Notes: generated by a model from the sequence alone, not told the origin. Counted from the stretch's first letter, positions 1 through 6,464 are shown. The stretch: DNA of 7,044 nucleotides from an uncultured Clostridia bacterium (GCA_904501795.1 CAJGCK010000057.1:1-7044), one strand, 5' to 3'. Made by a program: numbers and translations.

Positions 1-158
1 CGTAGCGATAGGGATTATTGCTACGCCACAACTATATTTGCCTAACGGCAAGTTATATTGCTAAAAGCAGTGATATTTTGCTACGCAAAGTTTTATTTTC
101 CCATAGGATAAGTTGTGGCAAATATAATATAACTTTGACCACAGGTCAAAATATAACT

Positions 159-210
159 GTTTACGCAGTTGGCGTTCGCTACGCTCGGCTACACTGTTTA
201 CTGCGTAAAC
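159..210. repeat. Large hairpin arm within the array
   Basis: Perfect 11-bp stem GTTTACGCAGT (159-169) with ACTGCGTAAAC (200-210), enclosing a 30-nt GC-richer insert. The insert contains a small nested stem, GCGT (172-175) with ACGC (181-184). It is flanked by linker copies AATATAACT (150-158) and AATATCACT (211-219), so it occupies the slot of one ordinary small hairpin but is about three times longer. It may be a secondary insertion or expansion into an existing hairpin loop. Confidence 0.75.
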
Positions 211-277
211 AATATCACTTTTAGCCTCAAGGCTAAAAATATAACTAAATTATTTAACTATTCTGTGGTAAAGATAA

Positions 278-316
278 AGCCCACCATATTTCGCTTTTTG
301 CGAAGTATAGTGGGCT
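278..316 (-). terminator. Probable Rho-independent terminator of the engB operon
   Basis: AGCCCAC (278-284) pairs with GTGGGCT (310-316). After one mismatch the stem continues through ATA/TAT and TTTCGC/GCGAA to a TTTTT loop (295-299), about 16 pairs including one G-U. Read on the minus strand, the stem is followed by TTTATCTTT, a moderate U-tract. It lies 86 bp past the engB stop, with no other gene end between, so it most likely ends the leftward transcript. The TTCGC/GCGAA tip resembles the neighbouring array hairpins, so a repeat unit may serve as the terminator. The plus-strand flank has a poorer T-run. Confidence 0.6.
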
Positions 317-402
317 ACACTTTTGTTATTGCTTAAAAATCCCTATGTCTATTGCACTTTTTAGAACGGGGTTTTTTACGCGTTTTTTATTCCTTTTATT
401 AA

Positions 403-999
403 CTATTCTTCAATTTCTTCTGGCAGATAAATTGCGTTACTTATTATTTCAAGCAATTTGTCTTTGCCTAACCCCGTTTGAGAAGACGTTGCCGTTAAAT
501 CGGCAATACCAACCTTTAAAAACCTTGATATTTCTTCAAGCCTTGGTTTTATTTTCGTTTTAGCAAGTTTGTCCGCCTTGGTCGCAACCAAGCAAAAAGG
601 GATTGCGTAATGGTACAAATAATTTACCATCATTACGTCGTCTTTCGTGGGGTCGTGGCGAATATCTACCAACGATAAAAGCAACCGTATCTTTTGCGTG
701 GATAAAAAACTTTCCATAAGTTTTCCCCACTTTTTCTTTTCTTCTTTAGAAACCTTTGCAAACCCGTATCCTGGCAAATCTGCAAGATAAAACTCGCCGA
801 AATCAAAGTAGTTTATAAGCCTAGTTCTACCCGGCGTCACCGAAGTTTTGGCAAGCTTTTTTTTGTTAGCAAGCATATTTATTAGCGAACTTTTGCCAAC
901 GTTTGATTTACCAGCCACTGCAATTATAGGTTTATCGGTCACTAAAAAATTCTTTTCGTTCGCAACCGAAGTAATGAATTCTGCTTTGGTTATTTTCAT
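403..999 (-). CDS. engB: Ribosome biogenesis GTP-binding protein EngB/YsxC
   Basis: This 198-residue TrmE-Era-EngA-EngB-type GTPase is of usual length for EngB, which in Bacillus (YsxC) acts in late assembly of the 50S ribosomal subunit. Visible G motifs: G1 AGKSNVGKSS (29-38), G2 TPGRT (55-59), G3 DLPGYGF (74-80), G4 TKAD (140-143) and a G5-like TSSQTG (171-176). All are intact, so an active GTPase is expected in the cytoplasm. The ATG start has an AGGAGA ribosome-binding site at 1004-1009 that overlaps the lon stop codon; only 8 nt separate the two genes, implying co-transcription and perhaps coupled translation. The lon–engB order is also found in Bacillus (lonA–ysxC). It is the last gene of the leftward cluster. 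Identification is secure; the function is from family knowledge. Confidence 0.97.
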   Translation of the reverse strand: MKITKAEFITSVANEKNFLVTDKPIIAVAGKSNVGKSSLINMLANKKKLAKTSVTPGRTRLINYFDFGEFYLADLPGYGFAKVSKEEKKKWGKLMESFLSTQKIRLLLSLVDIRHDPTKDDVMMVNYLYHYAIPFCLVATKADKLAKTKIKPRLEEISRFLKVGIADLTATSSQTGLGKDKLLEIISNAIYLPEEIEE

Positions 1000-1007
1000 T
1001 GTTTCTC

Positions 1008-3341
1008 CTAAAATTCTATTGCCGTTTCAAAAACTTCTCTAACATCTTCAACAGGCACGAATTTTATTTCTTTTCTAATTTCTTCGGGTATGTCTTCGGT
1101 GTCTCTTTGGTTCTTCTTTGGAATAACTATGGTTTTTATACCGTTTCTATAACCCGCAAGCGCCTTTTCTTTTAACCCGCCTATGGGCAAAACTTTTCCG
1201 CGAAGAGTAATCTCTCCCGTCATCGCTACGCTTTTCTTTATAGGCTTTTTAATAAACGCCGAAAGTATCGCCGTCGCCATAGTTATGCCCGCGCTCGGCC
1301 CGTCTTTTGGCGTCGCGCCTTCGGGAACGTGAATATGAATATCCGTATTCTCGAAAACGCTTGGTGCAAGCCCGTAAGTTTCGGCGTTTGCGCGAATATA
1401 ACTTATTGCGGTTTTTGCCGACTCTTTCATAACGTCGCCAAGTTTACCCGTTAAAAGAATTTCGCCTTTGCCGTGCATTAGACACACTTCTATTGCAAGC
1501 GTAGTTCCGCCAACCGCCGTCCACGCAAGCCCCGTCGCCGTACCTATCTCGTCTTTTTCTAGTCCTTCGTCTTTAATATATTTTTTTCTACCTAAGTAGT
1601 CGGCAACGTTTTCCTTCTTCACCGTTTGTTTTCTCAAACGCTTATTAACGGCTACTTTAGTGGCTATTTTCCTTATTACGCTTGAAATTTCTCTTTCTAA
1701 GTTTCTAACGCCCGCTTCCATCGTGTAACCCGTTATGATTTCACGTATTCCGCCATCGGTAAACTCTACTTTCTTCTCGCTTAAACCGTTGTTCTTTAAA
1801 TTTTTGGGAATTAAATAGCGTTTTGCAATTTGCAATTTTTCTTCATCGGTATACCCCGTAAGTTCTATAACTTCCATTCTATCAAGCAAGGGGTACGGAA
1901 TAGTATCGAGCGAGTTTGCCGTGGTTATAAACATTACTTTTGAAAGGTCGATAGGCACTTCCATGTATCTATCCCTAAAAGTAACGTTTTGCTCGGGGTC
2001 TAACACTTCTAAAAGCGCACTTGCAGGGTCGCCGTGTATGTCCGAAGACAACTTATCTATCTCGTCTAATAAGAACACGGGGTTTGAAGCGCCTGCGTTT
2101 TTAAGCCCGTATACTATTCGACCGGGCATCGCCCCAACGTAAGTTCTACGGTGTCCCCTAATTTCCGCTTCGTCTTTCACACCACCCAAACTCATTCTAA
2201 CAAATTTTCGGTTAAGCGCGCGAGCGATAGACGTTGCAACCGAAGTTTTACCTACGCCAGGTGGCCCAACGAAACAAAGTATAGGCCCTTTTATCTTTTT
2301 TGTGAGTTGCAATACTGCAATATATTCTACTATTCTTTCTTTAACCTTTTCTAGCCCGAAATGATCTTCATCTAACACCTTTCGCGCGTGTTCAAGGCTT
2401 TCTGTATCTTCCGTGCACTCGTTAAACGGCGTGTCTTTAATCCAGTCTATATAATTTAGGATAATAGAATAGTCGGGAGAAGAAGGATTGATTTTTTCAA
2501 GCCTTGCAATCTCTTTAAGCGCCTTTTGTTCTATCTCTAACGGCAGTTTTTTATCCTTGATTTGCTTGCTAAGTAGTTCTTTTTCGTCTTGGTCGTCGCC
2601 AAGTTCGGCGTGAATAGCGCGAATTTGTTCCCTTAAATAATATTCTTTTTGACTTTTATCTATCGTTTGGCGAACGTTGGAATTTATCCTTTTTTCAATC
2701 TTGCAAATTTCCACTTGCTTCTTTATAAGCGTACAAAACAGTTTTAGCCTTTCGAACGTGTCGTCTTCGTCTAGCACCTTTTGAACTTCCGTTTCAGGCC
2801 CGCTTAAAGTTGATAGCGCACTGTCTATAAACGCGTTTTCATCTTTCATATCCACTATTGCGCCAAGCATTTCTTTAGTTATTCTTTTGTCGTATAACGA
2901 ATATTCGTAAAAGGCGTTTTTCGCCACTCTAAAATGTGCTTCCGTTTCCACTTCGTTAGCCGTGTTGATATAGTCGGCGCGCATCGTTTCTACCATAAAG
3001 CAACCATCGAAAGTTAAAAACTTTTCTATCTTGGCACGATATAGCGATTTAACGGTTACTTTAACGTTGCCACTTGGCATTTTTACCTTGTTAGTTATTT
3101 TTACAACCACGCCCACGACGGATAGGTCTTTTTCTTCGGGATTGTCTATAAACGCGTTTAATTGAGCCGATATAAATAGCACCGAACCAAATTTCACGCT
3201 TTTTTCAAGCGCGATTATCGATTGTTGTCTACCCACGTCGAAATTAAGTACCGAGCCAGGCAATAATACCCTGCCCCTTAGCGCGATTAACGGCATTATA
3301 TTTTTATTTTCTTCTATATTTATCTCTTTTAATTCTTTCAT
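1008..3341 (-). CDS. lon: ATP-dependent protease Lon (LonA type)
   Basis: Cytosolic AAA+ serine protease that degrades misfolded and selected regulatory proteins. With the start chosen here it has 777 residues, typical of LonA. Domains in order: N-terminal substrate-binding region (about 15-205, opening MPLIALRGRVLLPG), helical linker (about 205-320), AAA+ module with Walker A GPPGVGKT (359-366), Walker B FLLDEIDK (423-430), sensor-1 TTAN (473-476) and sensor-2 GVRNLER (544-550), then the protease domain with catalytic Ser683 in DGPSAG and Lys726 in GGLKEKALAG, the 43-residue spacing also seen in E. coli Lon. A longer in-frame ATG at 3419 would run into the HAD gene and has no support; the ATG at 3341 is preceded by AAGGAAGG (3346-3353). 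It lies 25 nt downstream of the HAD stop. I saw no CIRCE heat-shock operator just upstream. All catalytic residues are present. Confidence 0.97.
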   Translation of the reverse strand: MKELKEINIEENKNIMPLIALRGRVLLPGSVLNFDVGRQQSIIALEKSVKFGSVLFISAQLNAFIDNPEEKDLSVVGVVVKITNKVKMPSGNVKVTVKSLYRAKIEKFLTFDGCFMVETMRADYINTANEVETEAHFRVAKNAFYEYSLYDKRITKEMLGAIVDMKDENAFIDSALSTLSGPETEVQKVLDEDDTFERLKLFCTLIKKQVEICKIEKRINSNVRQTIDKSQKEYYLREQIRAIHAELGDDQDEKELLSKQIKDKKLPLEIEQKALKEIARLEKINPSSPDYSIILNYIDWIKDTPFNECTEDTESLEHARKVLDEDHFGLEKVKERIVEYIAVLQLTKKIKGPILCFVGPPGVGKTSVATSIARALNRKFVRMSLGGVKDEAEIRGHRRTYVGAMPGRIVYGLKNAGASNPVFLLDEIDKLSSDIHGDPASALLEVLDPEQNVTFRDRYMEVPIDLSKVMFITTANSLDTIPYPLLDRMEVIELTGYTDEEKLQIAKRYLIPKNLKNNGLSEKKVEFTDGGIREIITGYTMEAGVRNLEREISSVIRKIATKVAVNKRLRKQTVKKENVADYLGRKKYIKDEGLEKDEIGTATGLAWTAVGGTTLAIEVCLMHGKGEILLTGKLGDVMKESAKTAISYIRANAETYGLAPSVFENTDIHIHVPEGATPKDGPSAGITMATAILSAFIKKPIKKSVAMTGEITLRGKVLPIGGLKEKALAGYRNGIKTIVIPKKNQRDTEDIPEEIRKEIKFVPVEDVREVFETAIEF

Positions 3342-3345
3342 TTTG

Positions 3346-3353
3346 CCTTCCTT
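3346..3353 (-). promoter_or_regulatory. Ribosome-binding site deciding the lon start
   Basis: The minus strand reads AAGGAAGG followed by CAAA and the ATG at 3341. This favours the 777-residue Lon over the upstream in-frame ATG at 3419, which lies inside the HAD coding region and would add 26 residues not expected in LonA proteins. Confidence 0.75.
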
Positions 3354-3366
3354 TTTGCGTAGAAAT

Positions 3367-4173
3367 CTATATGCAATACTTTCTAAGTAGCGTGCTAACG
3401 GGGTGGTCCTTAAAATCAACGGTAACTTCGTTAACCATATCTTTCAATTGTTCACTACCATCGCCAACCGCAACGCTGTACCACGGGCCTGATACCATTT
3501 CTTTATCGTTCGTGCTATCGCCCACCACTATAACTTGGTCTAACGGAATTTTATAGTAATCGGCTAAAAATCTTACGGCAAAATTCTTAGAACACTTGGG
3601 ATTTATCGCTTCAATTAGCCTATTAGACCCGTTGTTAAATATCATTTTTTTGCCTTTATATCTATCGTTGTATATAGGCGTTAAGCGTTTGCTTACTTCT
3701 TCATCACAAATTGCGCAAACTTTAGACACCTGACCTTTTGCCTTTTTAACGAATTCTATTAGATCGGGAACAAGCACGCCTTTAACTTTGCATGCCTTTT
3801 CATAAAACTCTATATAGGCGTCCTGTTTTTGATAGTACAAAACGTCTTCTATATCTACAACCGTTTGTAATCCTTCATCTAAAAACGACTGAGTTATTTC
3901 AAGAGTAGTTTCTTTATCTAACCCACCATTAAACAGCGTTTCACCCGTTTTGGTGTGTTTTATCATCGCGCCTTGATAGGACGCAACCACTCCGTCTAAG
4001 CCGTATTGATTGCAAATGCTTTGTATCGAACAAAACATTCTACCCGTGCATATAGCGAAAATTCCGCCCTTTTCTTCGTACTCTTTTATTGCTATTAAAT
4101 CTTCGTTTGCAACGTAGCCCGGCGCTTTGCCAAGCGTACCGTCGAAATCGCTTATAAATAATTTGTATTTCAT
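3367..4173 (-). CDS. Cof-type HAD-IIB family phosphatase
   Basis: This 268-residue haloacid dehalogenase-superfamily hydrolase fits the Cof/HAD-IIB subfamily, cytosolic Mg-dependent phosphatases that act on sugar phosphates, FMN or similar small phosphorylated molecules. Motif I DFDGTL (9-14) carries nucleophile Asp9 and acid/base Asp11. Motif II is ICTGR with Thr43, the probable motif III lysine is Lys196 in NPKCSKN, and motif IV GDSTND (218-223) supplies Asp219 and Asp223 for metal binding. The cap domain falls between motifs II and III (about 85-180), the type II position. Its ATG overlaps the uvrC stop in an ATGA arrangement, with AAGGA at 4179-4183, so translational coupling with uvrC is likely. 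The substrate cannot be told from sequence, and co-location with uvrC and lon does not suggest one. Confidence 0.9.
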   Translation of the reverse strand: MKYKLFISDFDGTLGKAPGYVANEDLIAIKEYEEKGGIFAICTGRMFCSIQSICNQYGLDGVVASYQGAMIKHTKTGETLFNGGLDKETTLEITQSFLDEGLQTVVDIEDVLYYQKQDAYIEFYEKACKVKGVLVPDLIEFVKKAKGQVSKVCAICDEEVSKRLTPIYNDRYKGKKMIFNNGSNRLIEAINPKCSKNFAVRFLADYYKIPLDQVIVVGDSTNDKEMVSGPWYSVAVGDGSEQLKDMVNEVTVDFKDHPVSTLLRKYCI

Positions 4174-5993
4174 CTTATTCCTTCTTCAGTTAGCGTTGAA
4201 ATTATTCGTTTCGCAAGATTTTCGCCTATGCCGTTAACTTCAGTTAATTCCTTAACCGTTGCGGTTGCGATATTACCCACGTCCTTAAAGCGTTCTATGA
4301 GCGCAAGCCTTTTTATTTTCCCTAGCCCCGAAACTTTATCGAGCACGGAACTTAACGCGCGTTTACTTCTTAAATTTCTATGATAGTTTAGCGCAAAACG
4401 GTGCGCCTCGTCTCTAATGCGTTGCAAAAGCCTTAACGAATAATCGCTTTTAGCAAGCACTACGGGTTGTGATATGCCCGGCAAAAATATTTCTTCTTCC
4501 CTTTCAGCAAGCGATATTAAATCTATATCGGTAATACCGTTTTTATCAAACACTTCTTTTACCGAAGACAACTGCCCCTTTCCACCGTCTATTACTACAA
4601 GGTCGGGTTTAGGAAACTTTTCCGCGTCGGTTTTAAGCCTTTCTAGTCTACGCGACAACACTTCTTGCAAACTCTTAAAATCATCTGCGCCTTGCACGGT
4701 TTTTATTTTGAAAACCCTATAATCTTCTTTGCTGGCTTCACCGTCAATGAAAACCACCATACTTCCCACTTTATCCACACCGCTTACGTTACTAATATCG
4801 TAACATTCCATACGCTTTGGATAATTATTTAATTTTAGAATTTTTTGCAAACGCTCGCAAGATAAATGCGTCATTTCATTCTTGTGGTTTATTTTGTTAA
4901 CCACCGTTTCTAAATGTTCTTTAGCGTTTATTTCAGCAAGGGTGGCAAGTTGTTTTTTAGCCCCTTGCTTTGCTATTACGAACTTAACCGTTTTTTCAAA
5001 ATTTTTCCTAAAATAATCTTGTATAACTTCCCCTTCTTTAACCGCAAACGAAGTTATTATCTCTTCAGGAAAATCCCCGTTTTTTTGATAGTAGCTTAAA
5101 ACGAAAGCACGTGCCGTTTCTTCTACCGTTTCGTCTATACACGAAAATGAATAGTTTTTAGCCCCAAGCATTCTGCCTTGGCGCACTACGGTTAGGGTTA
5201 CCGCAGTATATATTCCGTTAGACGCCACGCCTATTATATCGGCGCTTAAATACCTGTTAAGCGAAGTAATACGCTTGATTTTTATTTTTTCTATCCCGTC
5301 TAATTTCTCTTTGTATTTTATTGCAAGTTCAAACTCTTGTTTCTCGCTTGCCGAGTACATTTTTTCCTTTAAAAGTTTTTCGGTCGTAACGATGTCACCG
5401 CTCAAAAACTCGATAGCAGATAAAACGTTTGCTCTATACTCTTTTTTATCAACAGTTCCAGCGCACGGCGCAAAACATTTTTTTAGATGATAGTTAAGAC
5501 AGGGTTTTTTGTTAGAATTTTCGCCTATCTTTATTTGACAAGGGCGAATTTTGAACACAAGATTTATTATTTCTAACACCGAATTTGCGTTCACACCGCC
5601 CATATACGGACCAAAATATTTAGCCCCGTCTTTTTTTAACTTGCGCGTGATTGTAAAAGTAGGAAATTCTTCCTTTAAATTTACCTTTATATACGGGTAA
5701 GTTTTATCGTCTTTCAATAAAACGTTGTACCGTGGTTTGTGCTTTTTTATTAAGTTGTTTTCTAGAGAAAGCGCGTCTATCTCCGTGGGAACGATTATAT
5801 AATAAAAGTCCGCAATATTAGATACCATCGCCATAACCTTTTCGGACTTTTGCGACGAGAAAAAATACTGCCTAACACGGTTTTTTAAGTTTTTGGCTTT
5901 GCCGACGTAGATTATTTGCCCGTTCTTGTCTAGCATAACGTAAACGCCTGGCTTGTCCGGCAAAAGCGATAACTTTTCTCTTAAAACGTTCAT
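4170..5993 (-). CDS. uvrC: Excinuclease ABC subunit C (UvrC)
   Basis: UvrC is the dual-incision nuclease of nucleotide excision repair; with UvrB it cuts on both sides of bulky DNA lesions. With this start it has 607 residues. Features in order: GIY-YIG nuclease (about 14-92; GVYVM 16-20, IIYVG 27-31, Arg39, Glu78) for the 3' cut; Cys152, Cys165, Cys173 and Cys177, matching the four-cysteine cluster that binds an iron-sulfur centre in other UvrC proteins; a UVR-type UvrB-contact segment (about 205-240); an RNase H-like nuclease with Asp399 in CYDIS, Asp469 in VVIDGGKGQL and a His in DEAHRFA (531) for the 5' cut; and C-terminal helix-hairpin-helix repeats (about 550-607). An upstream in-frame ATG at 6011 would add six residues. 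I prefer 5993 because MNVLREKLSLLPD aligns with the Bacillus start and a promoter -10 box lies between the two. Neither ATG has a convincing Shine-Dalgarno. Confidence 0.96.
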   Translation of the reverse strand: MNVLREKLSLLPDKPGVYVMLDKNGQIIYVGKAKNLKNRVRQYFFSSQKSEKVMAMVSNIADFYYIIVPTEIDALSLENNLIKKHKPRYNVLLKDDKTYPYIKVNLKEEFPTFTITRKLKKDGAKYFGPYMGGVNANSVLEIINLVFKIRPCQIKIGENSNKKPCLNYHLKKCFAPCAGTVDKKEYRANVLSAIEFLSGDIVTTEKLLKEKMYSASEKQEFELAIKYKEKLDGIEKIKIKRITSLNRYLSADIIGVASNGIYTAVTLTVVRQGRMLGAKNYSFSCIDETVEETARAFVLSYYQKNGDFPEEIITSFAVKEGEVIQDYFRKNFEKTVKFVIAKQGAKKQLATLAEINAKEHLETVVNKINHKNEMTHLSCERLQKILKLNNYPKRMECYDISNVSGVDKVGSMVVFIDGEASKEDYRVFKIKTVQGADDFKSLQEVLSRRLERLKTDAEKFPKPDLVVIDGGKGQLSSVKEVFDKNGITDIDLISLAEREEEIFLPGISQPVVLAKSDYSLRLLQRIRDEAHRFALNYHRNLRSKRALSSVLDKVSGLGKIKRLALIERFKDVGNIATATVKELTEVNGIGENLAKRIISTLTEEGIR

Positions 5994-5999
5994 TAGTTT

Positions 6000-6028
6000 A
6001 TTATAACCCATTTTAGTTCAATTTACAA
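6000..6028 (-). promoter_or_regulatory. Predicted sigma-A-type promoter for uvrC
   Basis: On the minus strand, TTGTAA (6023-6028) is followed after exactly 17 nt by a perfect TATAAT (6000-6005). Taking the last base of the -10 box as -7, the start point falls on position 5993, the A of the preferred uvrC ATG. This would make a leaderless or near-leaderless mRNA and fits the absence of a Shine-Dalgarno there. It is a sequence match only; the uvrC genes downstream could also be read through from arsR. Confidence 0.5.
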
Positions 6029-6031
6029 GCG

Positions 6032-6367
6032 CTAATAACCTAAAAATTCCACGCCTTTTAAAAGTACGTCGTTTAAGGTTTCGTTACGCAACGAATAAAA
6101 AATAACCTTGCCCTGACGCTTAGTTTTAACTGCGTTTAAATTTTTCAGTAGACGTAGTTGGTGAGAAACGGTGGTTTGGTTCATTTTAAGTAGTGTCGCC
6201 ATGTCCGAAACACACATTTCCGTGATGGCTAAAGCGGATATCATTTTTAGTCTGGTGTAGTCGGAAAATATTGAAAAGAAACACACCAAATCATCTAAAA
6301 TTTCGCCTTGTGGAACGTATTCTTTCACCATAGTTTGCAATCTTTTGTCTAATAAAACTTCTTTCAT
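6032..6367 (-). CDS. ArsR/SmtB-family winged-helix transcriptional repressor
   Basis: This 111-residue protein has the ArsR-family winged-helix fold: the signature FSDYTRLKMISAL (34-46), the DNA-recognition helix around QTTVSHQLRLL (64-74) and the wing KTKRQGKVIFYSL (81-93). Such dimeric repressors usually leave DNA on binding a metal or another inducer. The usual alpha-3 metal site (ELCVCD-like) appears here as EMCVSD with only one cysteine (Cys52), and the C-terminal helix has no histidine pair of the alpha-5 zinc type. Cys29 is the only other cysteine, so the signal sensed is unclear. The ATG at 6367 has AAGGAG at 6378-6383; an in-frame extension to 6478 is unlikely because it runs through the promoter region. 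It lies 38 nt upstream of uvrC. Autorepression through the dyad at 6388-6409 is likely but inferred. Confidence 0.9.
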   Translation of the reverse strand: MKEVLLDKRLQTMVKEYVPQGEILDDLVCFFSIFSDYTRLKMISALAITEMCVSDMATLLKMNQTTVSHQLRLLKNLNAVKTKRQGKVIFYSLRNETLNDVLLKGVEFLGY

Positions 6368-6387
6368 TTTTTTTATTCTCCTTGCAT

Positions 6388-6409
6388 ATAATGATTGTAC
6401 ATACATAAT
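6388..6409. promoter_or_regulatory. Candidate ArsR-type operator (imperfect dyad)
   Basis: A 22-bp imperfect palindrome centred on TGTACA (6396-6401), with ATGATTGTAC on one side and GTACATACAT on the other; 16 of 22 positions agree with the reverse complement. It sits 20 bp upstream of the arsR start and just before its ribosome-binding site (6378-6383), the usual place for the AT-rich operators of ArsR-family self-repressors. Function is inferred from position and symmetry. Confidence 0.5.
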
Positions 6410-6454
6410 AACAAAATTTAACGAATTTGTTTTTAAGAAAAAAATCGTTATTTT

Positions 6455-6463
6455 TGGTATTAT
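6455..6463 (+). promoter_or_regulatory. Extended -10 promoter candidate for the small plus-strand ORF
   Basis: TGG followed by TATTAT (6458-6463) forms an extended -10 element; the -35 position (about 6435-6440) is a poor match, as is common for such promoters. Transcription would begin near 6470, giving a leader of about 23 nt containing the AGGGGGT ribosome-binding site at 6481-6487. Confidence is limited because the region is very AT-rich. Confidence 0.4.
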
Positions 6464-6464
6464 A
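6459..6464 (-). promoter_or_regulatory. Possible -10 box for arsR
   Basis: A perfect TATAAT is present on the minus strand about 92 nt upstream of the arsR start, without a convincing -35 at 17 bp. It overlaps the plus-strand TATTAT by five bases. A promoter closer to arsR (near the dyad) is equally possible; no single one stands out. Confidence 0.25.

Larger units (their letters stand above)
1..346. repeat. Intergenic array of small hairpins with inverted 9-base linkers
   Basis: No credible gene lies here. I see a chain of short self-complementary stems: 1-9/17-25, 38-42/47-51 (TTGCC TAAC GGCAA), 59-62/66-69, 77-81/85-89 (TTTGC TAC GCAAA), a weak one near 99-108, 134-140/144-150 (TTTGACC ACA GGTCAAA), 159-169/200-210 and 219-226/231-238 (TTTTAGCC TCAA GGCTAAAA). 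Between them sits a recurring 9-mer: AGTTATATT (51-59), AGTGATATT (69-77) and AGTTTTATT (89-97) on the left, then its reverse complement AATATAACT (126-134, 150-158, 238-246) and AATATCACT (211-219) on the right. The array is therefore inverted about a centre near 98-125. The stems differ in sequence but each is self-complementary. It may extend left of the window. It is probably a non-coding repeat family dispersed in this genome; its function is unknown to me. Confidence 0.8.

Noticed and set aside
26..125. Alternative pairings CCACAACT (26-33) with 111-118, and ATATTTGCC (34-42) with 117-125
   Set aside because: Both are real complementarities, but they cannot form together in nested order and compete with the local hairpin at 38-51; kept as a possible alternative fold rather than a separate claim.
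18..224. 68-residue plus-strand ORF through the hairpin array
   Set aside because: It runs across the repeats and hairpin stems, has no ribosome-binding site, and its composition simply follows the repeat sequence.
1..246. CRISPR array
   Set aside because: The recurring 9-mer is too short and changes orientation at mid-array, and the intervening segments are self-complementary hairpins of uneven length rather than unique spacers of constant size.
3342..3419. Longer N-terminus for Lon
   Set aside because: It would overlap the HAD coding region by 53 nt and adds residues unlike LonA; the downstream ATG at 3341 has AAGGAAGG in place.
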